Shown piece after piece: positions 5,411 through 5,622 of a DNA stretch of 5,622 bases (its first letter is position 1; every line of letters begins with the position of its first letter). The DNA is from Chloroflexota bacterium. GTDB taxonomy: Bacteria > Chloroflexota > Dehalococcoidia > Dehalococcoidales > JAHJRU01. The notes beneath the pieces are model-generated. The model saw only the letters and a list, made by a program, of their open reading frames with translations, was not told the DNA's origin and ran no database searches. A program made the position numbers and the translations under genes. The stretch is from positions 1 to 5,622 of the forward strand of contig JAHJRU010000140.1 in assembly GCA_018830745.1 (NCBI GenBank), read 5' to 3'.

Positions 5411-5622
5411 TCAGAAGCACAGGTGGCCCGGGTTAAGGATTCCATTGGGGTCAAGCAATTTCTTAACTCTCTTTAAGATTGAGGTGTAGTCCTCGTTTTT
5501 CCGGTATACTATATCGGGCACCACTCCATAGAGTTGAGTGAAGTAGGCCCCTTTCTCCAGCGTGGCGGCGGCCGCCTCAGTATAGATTTGCCCGATTTTC
5601 GCTCTTTCGGCTTCATTATGCG
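5411..5622 (-). CDS. FAD-linked oxidase, C-terminal fragment (start lies beyond the right edge)
   Basis: Only the last 69 residues and a TGA stop (5413-5411) are in the window; the reading frame is open to the right edge. The fragment carries the C-terminal signature of FAD-linked oxidases of the VAO/glycolate oxidase type: GAYFTQLYGVVPD, then YTSILKRVKKLLDPNG and ILNPGHLCF at the very end. The Asp-Pro-Asn-Gly-Ile-Leu-Asn-Pro-Gly block is the flavin-proximal turn conserved in this family. It is a different protein from the oxidase at 2383-4074, which has a divergent version of the same block. It lies 24 bp before the Fe-S gene and is presumably co-transcribed with it. Nothing can be said of its substrate or FAD-binding half. 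The sequence is cut by the window edge; I see no sign that the gene itself is broken. Confidence 0.85.
   Translation of the reverse strand, partial: HNEAERAKIGQIYTEAAAATLEKGAYFTQLYGVVPDIVYRKNEDYTSILKRVKKLLDPNGILNPGHLCF

Noticed and set aside
1..5622. CRISPR array, integrase, transposase, phage or toxin-antitoxin genes
   Set aside because: No spaced repeats and no such protein motifs were seen on either strand.

Overview
The window is a stretch of bacterial (possibly archaeal) chromosome of moderate G+C. Every gene I can support reads on the minus strand, so transcription runs from the right edge to the left. Gene content suggests an anaerobic or facultative sediment-type organism: an HdrD/GlcF-like iron-sulfur protein linked to flavin oxidases, a CPA1-type cation/proton antiporter and a dispersed cloverleaf palindrome. 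From memory, Dehalococcoidia-like Chloroflexota or similar subsurface lineages fit best. No rRNA or marker gene is present, so this is only a leaning.

Layout in order of transcription: (1) the last 69 codons of an FAD-linked oxidase, cut by the right edge (5411-5622); (2) a 430-residue double-CCG iron-sulfur oxidoreductase (4094-5386); (3) a complete 563-residue PCMH-type FAD oxidase (2383-4074); (4) a 203-residue isochorismatase-family cysteine hydrolase with an intact Asp-Lys-Cys triad (1739-2350). Gaps between these are only 24, 19 and 32 bp, so they look like one operon. A 296-bp gap follows (1443-1738), holding a four-armed palindromic repeat (1563-1668) flanked by a 12-bp direct repeat. 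Last comes a 465-residue CPA1-like antiporter (45-1442), probably with its own promoter. A strong plus-strand intrinsic terminator (69-104) lies inside the 3' end of the antiporter gene, which suggests a convergent gene just beyond the left edge.

How the genes may work together: two flavin oxidases around one HdrD/GlcF-like protein resemble the logic of glycolate oxidase GlcDEF, where a flavoprotein oxidises a 2-hydroxy acid or related compound and Fe-S clusters pass electrons to a quinone or another acceptor. The hydrolase suggests that a C-N bond (amide, carbamoyl or similar) is cut in the same pathway. The substrate cannot be read from the sequence. The antiporter is probably general ion or pH homeostasis and not part of the pathway.
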